This document shows positions 1 to 8,774 of a DNA stretch of 64,000 nucleotides, in pieces. Below the pieces are notes generated by a model. The model made no database searches. It saw only the letters and a program-made list of their open reading frames with translations, and was not told where the DNA came from. The position numbers and the translations under genes were made by a program. The first letter of the stretch is position 1. The number at the start of each line of letters is the position of its first letter. Source of the DNA: JBLHKW01 sp047618565. GTDB lineage: Bacteria > Planctomycetota > UBA1135 > GCA-002686595. The DNA is taken from positions 1 through 64,000 of the forward strand of contig JBLHKW010000003.1 of NCBI GenBank assembly GCA_047618565.1, written 5' to 3'.

Positions 1-1
1 C

Positions 2-58
2 ACCGACGTCACCGACGTCACCGGGCCGGCGGAAGCCGAAAGCGCTCCGGACGCCTGA
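2..58 (+). CDS. C-terminal tail of a gene entering from the left edge (partial)
   Basis: One plus-strand frame reads through the window edge and stops with TGA at 56-58, three bases before the end of the convergent methyltransferase gene. The visible 18 residues are acidic and begin with a TDV-TDV-T tandem repeat, coded by a 9-nt DNA repeat. Nothing about function can be said. It is supported only by the fit of the frame into the convergent gap. Confidence 0.35.
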   Translation, partial: TDVTDVTGPAEAESAPDA

Positions 59-60
59 CG

Positions 61-1206
61 TCAGTCGCGGCTCTTCACGAGCTGCGAGACCCAGCTATCG
101 AACTGGTTCGGCATGCCCGAGCCGACTGCGGCGGCGATCCGGTTGAGCCACAGCAGCGGGGGATTGAGCAGTCCCTTCAGCTTCGTCTCCGATACGTACA
201 TGGCTTCCGGAATCGGTCGCGTCAGCTGGTAGCCGGCCGAACGCACGTGCTCGAACCCGCGCGCTTCCAGCATCGGGATGATCTCATCCCGGGTGCGTGC
301 GTTGAGCTCGCGCACGGGCAGCAGGGGCTTCTGGGAGCGCCGGTTGCGGAATCCCCGTGAGTCGCGGTGGATGTCGCCGACCACCAGCGTGCCGCCGGGC
401 GCGACCGAGTCCGTGACCCCTTCGACCCAGCGTTCCAGGTCAGGCGAGAAACTCAGCACGCCGGAGGACAGCACCCAGTCGAAGGGCTGCTCGCCCTGGG
501 CGGGAAAGGGCGGCTCCTCGCCGAAGCCGGTGCGTCCCGTGAATGTCGCGATGCCAGCTGCCTGCGCATTGGCCTCGGTGATCTTGACCATCTCTGGACT
601 CGGGTCGAAGGAGCAGAGCTCGGCGCCCGGCCGCGCCATCGCGGCCTCGATCCCGACCCAGCCCGCACCGCACCCGAAGTCGAGGATGCGTTTCGCGCTG
701 GCCGGAGCTCCGAACATGGCCACGTAGCGCCGCATCCAGCGGAAATGGGCGTAGCCCGGGCTGCCCGGTGTTCCGTCCCAACCCTTGGCATTGGCGTCGA
801 ACTTCTCGACCGTCGCGGCGGGCGACATGACGTGCGTGCGTCGGCGCCCGGCCAGGATCACGCCTTCAAAGTCGACGGGCTGTTCCAGGGACTGGCGCCC
901 CTGCAGGGTCTGGCGTCTGGTCTCGCCGCGCTTGCAGCGATAGAGCGCGAAGACGTGCACCCAGGGCCAGAGAGCGTTGCGCCATGCGGCGAGTTCGCGC
1001 TCGTCCGGGTGGCCCGGCACTCCCACGAGCAGCGGGCTGTCCTCACCGAGCTGTGGTTTCAGGTGCTCGAAGAACGAGTGCCCGGGCGTGCTCCCGGCGG
1101 GCAGGGCGAACCACAGCGGTCCCGGCTGCCCGTCCGCGGCTTGCAGCTGGGAAGAGCTCACTCCGAGATCCGAGAAGATCGGCGTCACCGCGGCGGCGTC
1201 ACTCAT
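61..1206 (-). CDS. Class I SAM-dependent methyltransferase
   Basis: The 381-residue product has a Rossmann methyltransferase domain in its C-terminal two thirds. The SAM-binding motif I DFGCGAGWVG lies near residues 175-185, an acidic loop (SFDPSPEMV) follows near 200, and a motif IV-like DWVLSSGVL lies near 245. About 130 N-terminal residues match no family I recognise and may select the substrate. The start ATG at 1204-1206 overlaps the end of the upstream HxD...H protein gene by 8 bp, so the two are probably co-translated. The methyl acceptor is unknown. Confidence is high for the fold and low for the role. Confidence 0.85.
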   Translation of the reverse strand: MSDAAAVTPIFSDLGVSSSQLQAADGQPGPLWFALPAGSTPGHSFFEHLKPQLGEDSPLLVGVPGHPDERELAAWRNALWPWVHVFALYRCKRGETRRQTLQGRQSLEQPVDFEGVILAGRRRTHVMSPAATVEKFDANAKGWDGTPGSPGYAHFRWMRRYVAMFGAPASAKRILDFGCGAGWVGIEAAMARPGAELCSFDPSPEMVKITEANAQAAGIATFTGRTGFGEEPPFPAQGEQPFDWVLSSGVLSFSPDLERWVEGVTDSVAPGGTLVVGDIHRDSRGFRNRRSQKPLLPVRELNARTRDEIIPMLEARGFEHVRSAGYQLTRPIPEAMYVSETKLKGLLNPPLLWLNRIAAAVGSGMPNQFDSWVSQLVKSRD

Positions 1207-2512
1207 GGGATGATCGGTCGGAGGGTCCTGAGTCAGTGTCGTCGCGCGTGGCGAGCTCGCTGTCGCGCACCGCCATCGATAGAGCGTATCCGGTCTCGCC
1301 GCCCGCGCAGAACACCGAGTGCATCGCGGTCCTGTCCAGTCCGTGGTTGGGCAGCAGCAGTACGTCGCCAGGTCCCAGGATGTAGGCGTGCCCGCAGTCG
1401 GCCAGGAAGGTCGTGAACTCAGGGCCGTGATTCACCAGGCGCCCCAGGAAGCCGGAGCCCGGGCGGGCCAGCTCCTTCATCAAGGGGCGGAAGCGCTCGC
1501 ACTTCTTCTGGAAGCGCTCGAACTGGTCGGCGCGGCCGAAGACCTGGCTGCGGACCCAGGGCAGTTCGCCCTCGGCCAGGTACTCGGCGAACTCGCGCAC
1601 CCGTCGCGCCAGGTCCTCGAGCGAGAGTGCCAGCCACGCGGTGCGGCCCGTGAACTGGGCGTAGACCACGCCGCGCTGGCCGCCGCGGCGCTCCTCGTCG
1701 AAGGCGTCGTGGTGCAGGAGGGCGCCACCCTGGGGGCTGTTCCAGTAGGCGATGTGCTGGGTCAGGAAGGTCGGGCCGTCGCAGTGCTCATCGAGCAGGC
1801 CCGTGATGCGCGCGTTGTTGTGGATCAGCTTGCTCTCGGGCAGCAGCTGCTCGGCCAGCTCCGTCACCAGTTTATGGCGCTGCAGGTCGCGGCTCGCATC
1901 GTCGACCTTGTCGTTTCCGAAGGAGAGCCGCATGCGCAGGGAGTGGTCGCCGGCGAAGGTCGAGAGCCGCGACGATCGCGCCCACAGGTCCTTGACGCGC
2001 TCCGTCGTGCGGTTGCCCGGGTCCTGGGCCCACAGGATGCGCACCTGCTCGATGTCGCGCTCGGGCTCGACCAAGGCCTCGTGCTGTGGGTGCGCCGTGA
2101 AGTGCGGGCGCAGCGCCGGGTCCTCGGCTTTCAGAAAGCGTCGCAAGCTGCCGGACTGGCGCAGGTCCGCGTGCAGCTGCTCGCGCTTCGAGAGGTGCGC
2201 GCTCGCGGCCCCTGGATCGAAAGCGCTGCGCAACAGGATCGGGCGCGCCGTATGCCAGCGCTGGGCGAAGATCGCCTCGAGCGGCGGGCCGGGCACCGCG
2301 GCCGCGGGCGGAACCTGTGCCAGGTTGCCGTGCCAGATGCCGCGCCGGGTCAGCGCCACGCGCGCGGTCGCGTGGCGGTCGATGTCCTGCAGGAACTCGG
2401 TCTCGTCGTCGTCGCGGTAGGAGAGCACCCGCTCACAGCCCTCGAAGCTGTCGCGGTCGGGGGCGTCGAGGATCTCGTCGAACAGGCGGTCGGAACTGGT
2501 TGGGCTGGACAT
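1199..2512 (-). CDS. Uncharacterised protein with HxD...H motif (JmjC/2OG-oxygenase-like)
   Basis: The product is about 437 residues from the ATG at 2510-2512; an ATG four codons upstream (2524) is also possible, and neither has a good ribosome site. In the C-terminal half a segment LLHHDAFDEE (about residue 268) is followed about 130 residues later by ILGPGDVLLLPNHGLDRTAMHSVF. This spacing of H-x-D and a distal H, with a GDVLLLP turn, resembles the Fe(II) site of cupin-fold JmjC and 2-oxoglutarate oxygenases. The N-terminal half is charged and unassigned. It overlaps the methyltransferase gene by 8 bp, suggesting a two-step modification pair. The oxygenase assignment is inferred from motif geometry only. 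Confidence 0.65.
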   Translation of the reverse strand: MSSPTSSDRLFDEILDAPDRDSFEGCERVLSYRDDDETEFLQDIDRHATARVALTRRGIWHGNLAQVPPAAAVPGPPLEAIFAQRWHTARPILLRSAFDPGAASAHLSKREQLHADLRQSGSLRRFLKAEDPALRPHFTAHPQHEALVEPERDIEQVRILWAQDPGNRTTERVKDLWARSSRLSTFAGDHSLRMRLSFGNDKVDDASRDLQRHKLVTELAEQLLPESKLIHNNARITGLLDEHCDGPTFLTQHIAYWNSPQGGALLHHDAFDEERRGGQRGVVYAQFTGRTAWLALSLEDLARRVREFAEYLAEGELPWVRSQVFGRADQFERFQKKCERFRPLMKELARPGSGFLGRLVNHGPEFTTFLADCGHAYILGPGDVLLLPNHGLDRTAMHSVFCAGGETGYALSMAVRDSELATRDDTDSGPSDRSSHE

Positions 2513-2607
2513 GGGGAGGGCCATTCCAGCACACCCGGGCGCCGCGATCGAGCGGGTGTTCGTGTGCGTGCTTTCTTCCGTGGCCGCGCCGGGGTGAAAT
2601 ACGCGCT

Positions 2608-4260
2608 GTGGATCCGACCCAACCGACCAAGACCTGGCGCCTGATGTCCCTGGACCAGGGCCTGGAGGAGCCCGATGACGAGCTGCGACGCCGCGCCCGG
2701 GAGGCCGTCGGTGCCTCCGAGGCCGACCTGCGCGGCTTCCGCATCGCTCAGCGCTCCCTGGACGCGCGCCGCAAGCGCGGGTCCGTGCGCTTCGTCTGCC
2801 ACGTGGATCTGGTCCTGTCGGAGTCCTATTCCCATCCGAGCCTGGAGCGCGCCTTGGGCTCGGGCCGCGTGCGCGAGGCGCCGCCCGCGGCGTCGGTCCA
2901 GGTCCCCGGGGCCCGGCCCCTGCGCGCGATCGTGGTCGGCTCGGGACCCGCCGGTGCCTTCGCGGCCTGGGTCCTGGGTCAGAATGGCGTGAGCGTCGAC
3001 CTGATCGACCGCGGCTCGATCCTGGAGGAGCGCGGACCACGCCTCGTGCGCTTCCACCGCAGCCGCCAGCCCGACACCGAGACCAACCTGCTCTTCGGGG
3101 AGGGCGGCGCGGGCACGTACTCCGACGGCAAGCTCTACACGCGCGTCGAGGATCCGCTCGAGGTGCTCCTGCTCGAGGAATGGGTCGCCTGCGGCGCGCC
3201 CGCGGACATCCTCTACGACAACCGCGCGCACATCGGCACGGATCGCCTGCACCGCCTGTTGCCGCGCTTTCGCGAACGCCTGGAGCAATCCGGCGTGCGC
3301 TTCCACTGGGACACGCGTCTCGAAGGCGTCCAGATCGTGGACGGTCGCGTGCGCGCCGTGCAGACCTCGGCGGGGGAGCTGTCCGCCGACGCGATCTTCC
3401 TCGCCACCGGACACAGCGCGCGCGATACCTGGACGCGCCTGGCGGAGGACGGCGTCCAGTTCGAGGCCAAGCCCTTCCAGTTTGGCGTGCGCGTCGAACA
3501 TCCCCAGGAACTCATCACCCACGGCCGTTTCGGTTCGGGCCCCGAGGCCCAGGCACTCGGCGCCGCGTCCTACAACCTCGTCTCGCGCGCCGGCGATCAC
3601 CCCATCTCCGGCCCCGCCGCCCACAGCTTCTGCATGTGCCCGGGCGGCAAGATCGTCGCCAGCGTGCACGCGCCGGGTCTGCTCTGCACCAACGGCATGA
3701 GCAACTCGACCCATTCCTCGCCCTGGGCCAATGCCGCCGTCGTGACGACCTTCACGCCCGAGGACTTCGCGCCCTTCGGCGAGGGCCCCTTCGCCGGCGT
3801 GGCGTTCCAGCAGCACTTCGAGCGCCTCTTCTTCGAGGCCGGCGGCTCCGACTACACGGCTCCCGCTCAACGCGTCCCCGACTTCCTCGCCGGGCGCGAG
3901 TCCAGCGGCGAGATGCGCAGCAGCTACGGCTTCGGCACCTGCCCCGGTCGCCTGGACCAGCTCCTGCCTGCCCGTGGCCACGCCGCCCTGGCGCGCGCCC
4001 TGGTGCACTTCGACAACCGCCTCCCGGGCTTCGCCGGCGGTGAGGGCCTGATGGTGGGCCTCGAGTCGCGCAGCTCCGGCCCCGTGCGCATGCCCCGCGA
4101 CCGCGACCGGCGCCTGGCCGCGGGTCTCGACAACCTCTATCCCATAGGAGAGGGCGCCGGCTTCGCGGGCGGCATCGTCAGCGCCGCCATCGACGGCGCC
4201 CGCAGCGCGCTGGCCTTCCTGCAGGAGCACGCCGCCCGGAAGGCCCCGGACGCTCCCTGA
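2608..4260 (+). CDS. FAD-dependent dehydrogenase, COG2509 type
   Basis: This flavoprotein has about 550 residues. The N-terminal 90 residues (WRLMSLDQGL... through an SLDARRKRGSVRFV segment) match the small alpha/beta domain that precedes the flavin domain in COG2509 proteins. The dinucleotide fold follows with VVGSGPAGAFAAWVL near residue 112, a glycine-rich NLLFGEGGAGTYSDGKL segment, and a C-terminal GEGAGFAGGIVSAAIDG that closes the FAD site. I chose the GTG at 2608 because it keeps the usual W-R-L opening; an ATG at 2644 is the alternative. It is divergent from the HxD...H gene. Substrate is unknown in the family. Confidence 0.85.
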   Translation: MDPTQPTKTWRLMSLDQGLEEPDDELRRRAREAVGASEADLRGFRIAQRSLDARRKRGSVRFVCHVDLVLSESYSHPSLERALGSGRVREAPPAASVQVPGARPLRAIVVGSGPAGAFAAWVLGQNGVSVDLIDRGSILEERGPRLVRFHRSRQPDTETNLLFGEGGAGTYSDGKLYTRVEDPLEVLLLEEWVACGAPADILYDNRAHIGTDRLHRLLPRFRERLEQSGVRFHWDTRLEGVQIVDGRVRAVQTSAGELSADAIFLATGHSARDTWTRLAEDGVQFEAKPFQFGVRVEHPQELITHGRFGSGPEAQALGAASYNLVSRAGDHPISGPAAHSFCMCPGGKIVASVHAPGLLCTNGMSNSTHSSPWANAAVVTTFTPEDFAPFGEGPFAGVAFQQHFERLFFEAGGSDYTAPAQRVPDFLAGRESSGEMRSSYGFGTCPGRLDQLLPARGHAALARALVHFDNRLPGFAGGEGLMVGLESRSSGPVRMPRDRDRRLAAGLDNLYPIGEGAGFAGGIVSAAIDGARSALAFLQEHAARKAPDAP

Positions 4261-4273
4261 TCCACGGTTCGCC

Positions 4274-4308
4274 TCCGGATGGCTCCCACGCGATCCGGGC
4301 TTCTTTTG
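4274..4308 (+). terminator. Weak hairpin plus T-rich tail after the flavoprotein gene
   Basis: CCGGAT (4275-4280) pairs with ATCCGG (4293-4298), and a T-rich run (ttcttttg) follows within three bases. The stem is short and the loop is 12 nt, so termination is plausible but not certain. Confidence 0.4.
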
Positions 4309-4341
4309 CGCTAGTTCCGCCCCTCGGCTAGGCTCCATGGC

Positions 4342-5166
4342 ATGTCCACTGAACCGAGCTCGGAAAAGGCGCGCAAGGTCACCACCAAGAGCCTCGCGCG
4401 CATGAAGGCCCGCGGCAAGCAGGTCGCCGCCCTCACCGCCTACGACTTCGTCATGGCCCAGCTGCTGGACGAGGCCGGTGTCGACCTGATCCTGGTCGGC
4501 GACTCCGTCTCGACGGTCGTCCAGGGCCTCGATACCACGGTCGGCGTGACCATGGACCAGATGCTCTACCACGCGTCCTTGGTGTCGCGCGGGGTCGAGC
4601 GCGCCCTCGTCGTGGGCGACCTCCCGTTCATGTCCTTCCAGGTCAACAGCGACGACGCCCTGCGCAACGCCGGCCGCATGGTCAAGGAGTCCGGCGTCGA
4701 GGCCGTCAAGCTCGAGGGCGGCGAGGTCATCGCCGACACCGTGCGTCGCATCGTCGAGGCCGGGATCCCCGTCATGGGGCACCTGGGCTTGACTCCGCAG
4801 TCGATCCACAAGTTCGGGACCTACCAGGTGCGCGCGACGACCGATGAGGAGGCCGAAGAGGTGCGCCGCGGTGCACGCGCGCTCCAGGACGCAGGCGCCT
4901 TCGCCGTCGTGATCGAGAAGGTCCCGGCGGAGCTCGCCCAGGAACTCTCAGGCATGCTGACGATTCCGGTGATCGGCATAGGCGCCGGGGCTGGATGCGA
5001 CGGCCAGATCTTGGTCTCCCACGACATGCTCGGGATCTATACCCGCTTCCGTCCGCGCTTCGTGCGCCGCTACGCGGAACTGGGCGAGACCATGCGCGCG
5101 GCCTTCAGCCATTTCGTGGGCGACGTACGCAGCGGCGAGTTCCCGAACGAGTCCGAGAGCTACTGA
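4342..5166 (+). CDS. panB: 3-methyl-2-oxobutanoate hydroxymethyltransferase
   Basis: PanB transfers a hydroxymethyl group from 5,10-methylene-THF to alpha-ketoisovalerate, making ketopantoate, the first committed step of pantothenate and CoA synthesis. The 274-residue length is typical. Diagnostic segments are present: LTAYDFVMAQLLDEAGVDLILVGDS cut here as LTAYD and VGDS, the VTMDQMLYH region, KLEGG near residue 125, and the C-terminal GIGAGAGCDGQILV and DMLG stretches. The metal-binding aspartate of VGDS and the catalytic glutamate region (VVIEKVP) are intact. It stands alone, 81 bp after the flavoprotein gene; panC is not in the window. Confidence 0.97.
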   Translation: MSTEPSSEKARKVTTKSLARMKARGKQVAALTAYDFVMAQLLDEAGVDLILVGDSVSTVVQGLDTTVGVTMDQMLYHASLVSRGVERALVVGDLPFMSFQVNSDDALRNAGRMVKESGVEAVKLEGGEVIADTVRRIVEAGIPVMGHLGLTPQSIHKFGTYQVRATTDEEAEEVRRGARALQDAGAFAVVIEKVPAELAQELSGMLTIPVIGIGAGAGCDGQILVSHDMLGIYTRFRPRFVRRYAELGETMRAAFSHFVGDVRSGEFPNESESY

Positions 5167-5501
5167 CTGCGGACGATGCGGCAAGTCCGCCTGGTCGAGT
5201 TCACGGTCCAGGCGGCAGCGACCGTTCCCGCCTTGCCGAGCTGGGGCCTCGCCTTGTGGGTCCTCGCGCCAGGTGTCGCGGCTGCTCGCCGCCTGCCACG
5301 TGCGCGCGTGACGGGTTGATTGCGATGCGGTCGATCGACTACGGAGTCGCAACGATGCTACCCGTGCGGAGAGCAGGTCCGCGATGGCGGGTAGGAGCGC
5401 TACGACTCCGTATCACTGAGTCAGAAATTCGTCGGGCCTCTCGTGGAGCCGCGGGTGTCCGGCACCAGGCCGTGCCCCACGACAAGAAGGGCACAGTTCG
5501 C
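5167..5501. other. 335-bp gap between convergent genes, containing a 73-nt hairpin
   Basis: No reading frame here looks coding. The only structure I see is the long interrupted hairpin at 5340-5412, listed separately. No T-tract terminator is visible, although both flanking genes end at this gap. Confidence 0.5.
5340..5412. repeat. Interrupted long hairpin with three collinear stems
   Basis: Three nested perfect arms lie in register. TACGGAGTCG (5340-5349) pairs with CGACTCCGTA (5403-5412). CTACCCG (5358-5364) pairs with CGGGTAG (5388-5394). GCGGA (5366-5370) pairs with TCCGC (5378-5382) around a 7-nt loop. Several of the mismatched bases between the first two stems also pair. The element lies between the 3' ends of panB and the convergent exported-protein gene. 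It may be a bidirectional transcription barrier, a small palindromic repeat or a structured RNA. Confidence 0.55.
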
Positions 5502-6473
5502 TTACTTCTGGCCGGTCATGCCGTCCGCGGGCGCCAGCTTCTTGAGCGTGATGCTGTCGAGCACCTTTTGCACCTGCTTGGCGTGCTGCTCGCTTTTCCA
5601 CGCACCGAAGATGGCAGTGCCGCGGTCTTCGCTCACGTTCTGGATGCGCAGGGCGCGGAAATCCACGGGCTTCTGATCCATGCGGTCGACGGCGCTTCCG
5701 GTTGCGGCGACGACGGCTCCGAGGTTTTCTCCGTAGCTCGCCTCGACAACCGCGAACTCGCCCAGGGTGACGTCCTTGAAGACGTGGGTCAGGAGCGCGT
5801 CGCGGGTCTCGTTGAGTCCCTGCTCGAAGCCGTCCTGCCAGCGCATGACCATGACCATGGCTCCGCGTTCGGGGGCGTTGGCCAGGATGCCCGTACGGCC
5901 GGCGATGACGGACCAGCCCTCAGGAAAGGTGATGCTCGCGCCGGTGATGCTGTCGGTCATCTCGAGGCCGGATTGGCCTGCGGATTTCTCCACGTGCAGA
6001 CCGTGAAGGATGGTGGCCACGGCTTGCGCGTGGGCTGCGGTCTTCCACGCGCCGAGTGCCAGGACGCCGGCGTCACCGGACTTCATGACGATTGCGGAGA
6101 AGTCGACCTGCGCGGCGTCCATGCGCGAGGTGCCCGTTCCGTCGATCGCGATCAGCGCTTCGAGCGAGCCGCGTTCGTCCGCGCCGACCAGCGCGGTGCG
6201 CGCGATGACCACGTCGTCCAGACGGGTGAGCACGAGTGCGGCCACGTCGACGCGTACCTCGTCGAAGTTCTTCTCGGTCGCGGCCAGCAGGATGAAGCCG
6301 TTGCGGTCTTCGCTGACGGCCATGAGGCCCTCCTCGCCGCGGGCGAACGACCAGCCGGCCGGAAGGGTCATGGTCGCGCCGCTGGCGGGGTCGCGCAGGG
6401 TCGTTCCGTGCGCTTCCTGGGTCGTTCCCATCTGGACGGCGGCGACGAGTAATGTGGGCAACAAGATAAGCAT
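5502..6473 (-). CDS. Exported protein with two tandem copies of one domain
   Basis: The 323-residue product starts at the ATG at 6471-6473, fixed by an excellent AAAGAGGAGAAACAC ribosome site. A hydrophobic N-terminus (MLILLPTLLVAAVQMG) looks like a signal peptide. The rest is two copies of one unit: DPASGATMTLPAGWSFARG and DSITGASITFPEGWSVIAG open them, and GAWKTAAHAQAVATIL and GAWKSEQHAKQVQKVL close them. The pattern of a beta-hairpin, PxGW and a terminal helix recalls small periplasmic proteins with a P-x-G-W strand, but I cannot name the family. No catalytic motif is visible. It is preceded by a 306-bp gap and is probably transcribed alone. Confidence 0.85.
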   Translation of the reverse strand: MLILLPTLLVAAVQMGTTQEAHGTTLRDPASGATMTLPAGWSFARGEEGLMAVSEDRNGFILLAATEKNFDEVRVDVAALVLTRLDDVVIARTALVGADERGSLEALIAIDGTGTSRMDAAQVDFSAIVMKSGDAGVLALGAWKTAAHAQAVATILHGLHVEKSAGQSGLEMTDSITGASITFPEGWSVIAGRTGILANAPERGAMVMVMRWQDGFEQGLNETRDALLTHVFKDVTLGEFAVVEASYGENLGAVVAATGSAVDRMDQKPVDFRALRIQNVSEDRGTAIFGAWKSEQHAKQVQKVLDSITLKKLAPADGMTGQK

Positions 6474-6779
6474 GTGTTTCTCCTCTTTCGTGTACGGATG
6501 CCGGGTCTGCCTGGCGAGTGGTGGGGCGCAGGGTTGGCGTTCCGGCGCATCGGATTTTCGGGCAGCATCGCGACCCGAATGCCGGGATCCTATCGCCGGA
6601 GACATGCCTGCAATCGGCATTCTCGGATAAGTAGTGGGGGCATGCCGGGCGGGGTGTACGCCCGGATTGTGAAGCGCGCCATGCACCTGCAAAGGAGCGA
6701 GCGGTCAGGTCCGGATCCGCGCCGCTCGCCCTGGGAACCTGCATTTTCTTGTCGGGCAAATGACGGCGGGAGGCGACGA
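6474..6779. other. 306-bp leader region of the exported protein, with hairpins
   Basis: No coding frame is convincing. It holds a strong ribosome site next to 6473, an AATGCCG (6579-6585) / CGGCATT (6615-6621) inverted pair with a 29-nt loop, and the CCGGGCG hairpin listed separately near the small membrane protein gene. No clear minus-strand -35/-10 pair was found. Confidence 0.4.
6645..6665 (-). terminator. GC hairpin downstream of the small membrane protein gene
   Basis: CCGGGCG (6645-6651) pairs perfectly with CGCCCGG (6659-6665) around a 7-nt loop. It lies about 115 bp beyond the minus-strand gene ending at 6780. There is no T-tract, so it may be only a transcript-end stabiliser. Confidence 0.35.
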
Positions 6780-6980
6780 TCAGATGTCGAGGTCGATCGC
6801 GGAGATGTAGTAGGCGTAGATCAGGCCCAGGCCGACGTAGAAGGCCAGGCGCGTCCAGCGCAGTCGCCGCTTGCGGCCCGCTTCCTGCAACTTGTCGGCC
6901 GTCACGCTCTGCTCGAGCCGCTCGAAGCGCTTCTCGAGTTGTGCCAGGCGGTGCGCGAGTTTGCCGTGGGATTCGTCCAT
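6780..6980 (-). CDS. Small coiled-coil membrane protein
   Basis: The 66-residue product has a charged helical N-terminal half with leucine heptads (LAHRLAQLEKRFERLEQSV), a basic stretch RKRRLRW, and one membrane segment (LAFYVGLGLIYAYYISAI) near the C-terminus. This predicts a single-pass protein whose helical part self-associates on the cytoplasmic side. The ATG at 6978-6980 has CGGAG eight bases upstream, supporting a real gene. It is divergent from the SulP transporter gene with 209 bp between. Function is unknown. Confidence 0.7.
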   Translation of the reverse strand: MDESHGKLAHRLAQLEKRFERLEQSVTADKLQEAGRKRRLRWTRLAFYVGLGLIYAYYISAIDLDI

Positions 6981-7189
6981 GTTGGCTCCGGGTTGGGTCG
7001 CTGCTCAGCGTCGTTCGATCGCTACTTGGCTGTCATACCGGGTCCCGTACGTGACTTCCAGCGGCGCGCACAGGCACCCGGCGTGGTGCTGCAGTCCTCG
7101 CCCAAGAGAAACCCGGTTGTCCGTGGATTCGCCCATCTTCGTAGATACCCTGCGCGGCTCGACATCCCCGCTTTGACTCCAGATTCACC

Positions 7190-8746
7190 GTGTTCGATCT
7201 CCATAGCAACCCCAAGTCCAACGTCCGCAACGACCTGCTCTCCGGTCTCACCGTCGCCCTGGCACTGGTTCCAGAGGCCGTGGCCTTCGCCTTCGTGGCC
7301 GGGGTCGACCCTATCGTGGGGCTGCACGCCGCTTTCATGGTGGGCCTCATCACCGCCATCTTCGGGGGGCGACCGGGCATGATCTCGGGCGCGACCGGCG
7401 CTCTGGCTGTCGTTCTGGTGGCGCTCGTCTCGGATCACGGCATCGAGTACATGTTCGCAGCCGTCGTGCTCATGGGGGCGTTGCAGATTCTGTTCGGAAC
7501 GCTGCGTCTGGGCAAGTTCATTCGCATGGTCCCACACCCGGTCATGCTCGGGTTCGTCAACGGCCTGGCGATCGTGATCTTTCTGGCGCAGCTCGGGCAG
7601 TTCAAGGAGCCCGACGCCCTCGGAAACCTGCAGTGGATCCCCGGCGGACAGCTCTCGACCATGTTGGGTCTGGTCGGTGCGACGATGGCGATCATCCACT
7701 TCCTGCCGAAGTTCACCAAGGCCATCCCCTCGTCGCTCGCGGCCATCGTGGTCGTCACGCTGGTCGTGATCGGCCTCGACATCGAGTCGGCCAGCGTCGT
7801 GGATTACCTGCGCACGATGACCCAGGACCCGGAAGCTTCCCTGGCGGGGGGGCTTCCGGCCTTCGGCATCCCGATGGTACCCTTCAATCTGGAGACCCTG
7901 CGCATCATCGCGCCCTACGCCATCATCCTGGCGGGAGTGGGCCTGATCGAGTCCCTGCTGACGCTGACCCTGGTCGATGAGCTGACCGAGACCCGTGGCC
8001 GCGGCAACAAGGAGTGTGTGGCCCAGGGTGCCGCCAACGTGGTCACCGGCTTCTTCGGGGGCATGGGCGGTTGCGCCATGATCGGCCAGAGCATGATCAA
8101 CATCAACTCGGGCGGCCGCGGTCGGCTCTCGGGTATCACGGCCTCCCTGATTTTGCTGGCCTTCGTCCTGATCGCGTCGCCGTTGATCGAGATGGTGCCC
8201 GTCGCCGCCCTGGTTGGCGTCATGTTCATGGTCGTGCTCGGGACCTTCGAGTGGTCGAGCTTCCGGGTGATGCGTCAAGTGCCGCTGTCCGATGCCTTCG
8301 TGGTGGTGCTGGTCTCGGCCGTGACCGTCTTCACCGACCTCGCCCTGGCGGTAGTGATCGGTGTGATCGTCTCCGCGCTCGTCTTTGCCTGGAAGCACGC
8401 CAAGGTCATGCACGCCGTGCGCAGCGTGGACGACGAGGGATGCAAGGTCTACTCCCTGCGCGGCCCGCTCTTCTTCGGGTCGTGTCAGAGTTTCCTCGAC
8501 CTCTTCGACCCGAAGAATGATCCGAGCGAAATCGTGGTCGAGTTCGAGCACGCGCGCGTCTCCGACCACTCCGCCATCGAAGCCATCGACACCCTGGCCG
8601 AGCGTTATCTCAAGGTCGGCAAGAAGCTCCATCTGCGCCACCTGAGTGCCGACTGCAGGGCCCTCCTGCACCGCGCCAAAGGCCTGGTGGAGGTCAACGT
8701 CATCGAGGACCCGGTCTACTTCGTGGCAGACGACGAGCTGGCGTAG
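7190..8746 (+). CDS. SulP-family anion transporter with STAS domain
   Basis: The 518-residue inner-membrane protein belongs to the SLC26/SulP family of sulfate, bicarbonate or other anion carriers. The N-terminal signature is present ([20 protein letters not shown], then PIVGLHAAF and the [12 protein letters not shown] loop). About ten to twelve hydrophobic segments follow to about residue 400. The C-terminal 110 residues form a STAS domain ([15 protein letters not shown]...[16 protein letters not shown]). The predicted start is the GTG at 7190; no strong ribosome site is seen. Nothing nearby identifies the anion. Family assignment is secure. Confidence 0.93.
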   Translation: MFDLHSNPKSNVRNDLLSGLTVALALVPEAVAFAFVAGVDPIVGLHAAFMVGLITAIFGGRPGMISGATGALAVVLVALVSDHGIEYMFAAVVLMGALQILFGTLRLGKFIRMVPHPVMLGFVNGLAIVIFLAQLGQFKEPDALGNLQWIPGGQLSTMLGLVGATMAIIHFLPKFTKAIPSSLAAIVVVTLVVIGLDIESASVVDYLRTMTQDPEASLAGGLPAFGIPMVPFNLETLRIIAPYAIILAGVGLIESLLTLTLVDELTETRGRGNKECVAQGAANVVTGFFGGMGGCAMIGQSMININSGGRGRLSGITASLILLAFVLIASPLIEMVPVAALVGVMFMVVLGTFEWSSFRVMRQVPLSDAFVVVLVSAVTVFTDLALAVVIGVIVSALVFAWKHAKVMHAVRSVDDEGCKVYSLRGPLFFGSCQSFLDLFDPKNDPSEIVVEFEHARVSDHSAIEAIDTLAERYLKVGKKLHLRHLSADCRALLHRAKGLVEVNVIEDPVYFVADDELA

Positions 8747-8774
8747 GCCGATCAGCCGGCGCAGCGTTTCGCGC

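Noticed and set aside
2350..4809. Long minus-strand open frame opposite the flavoprotein and panB genes
   Set aside because: Its residues show the repetitive Ala/Arg/Gly/Asp pattern of an antisense shadow in GC-rich DNA, and the plus strand encodes two recognisable enzymes.
7022..8671. 549-codon minus-strand frame opposite the SulP gene
   Set aside because: Histidine- and aspartate-rich nonsense composition and no family motif, while the plus strand is a clear SulP transporter.
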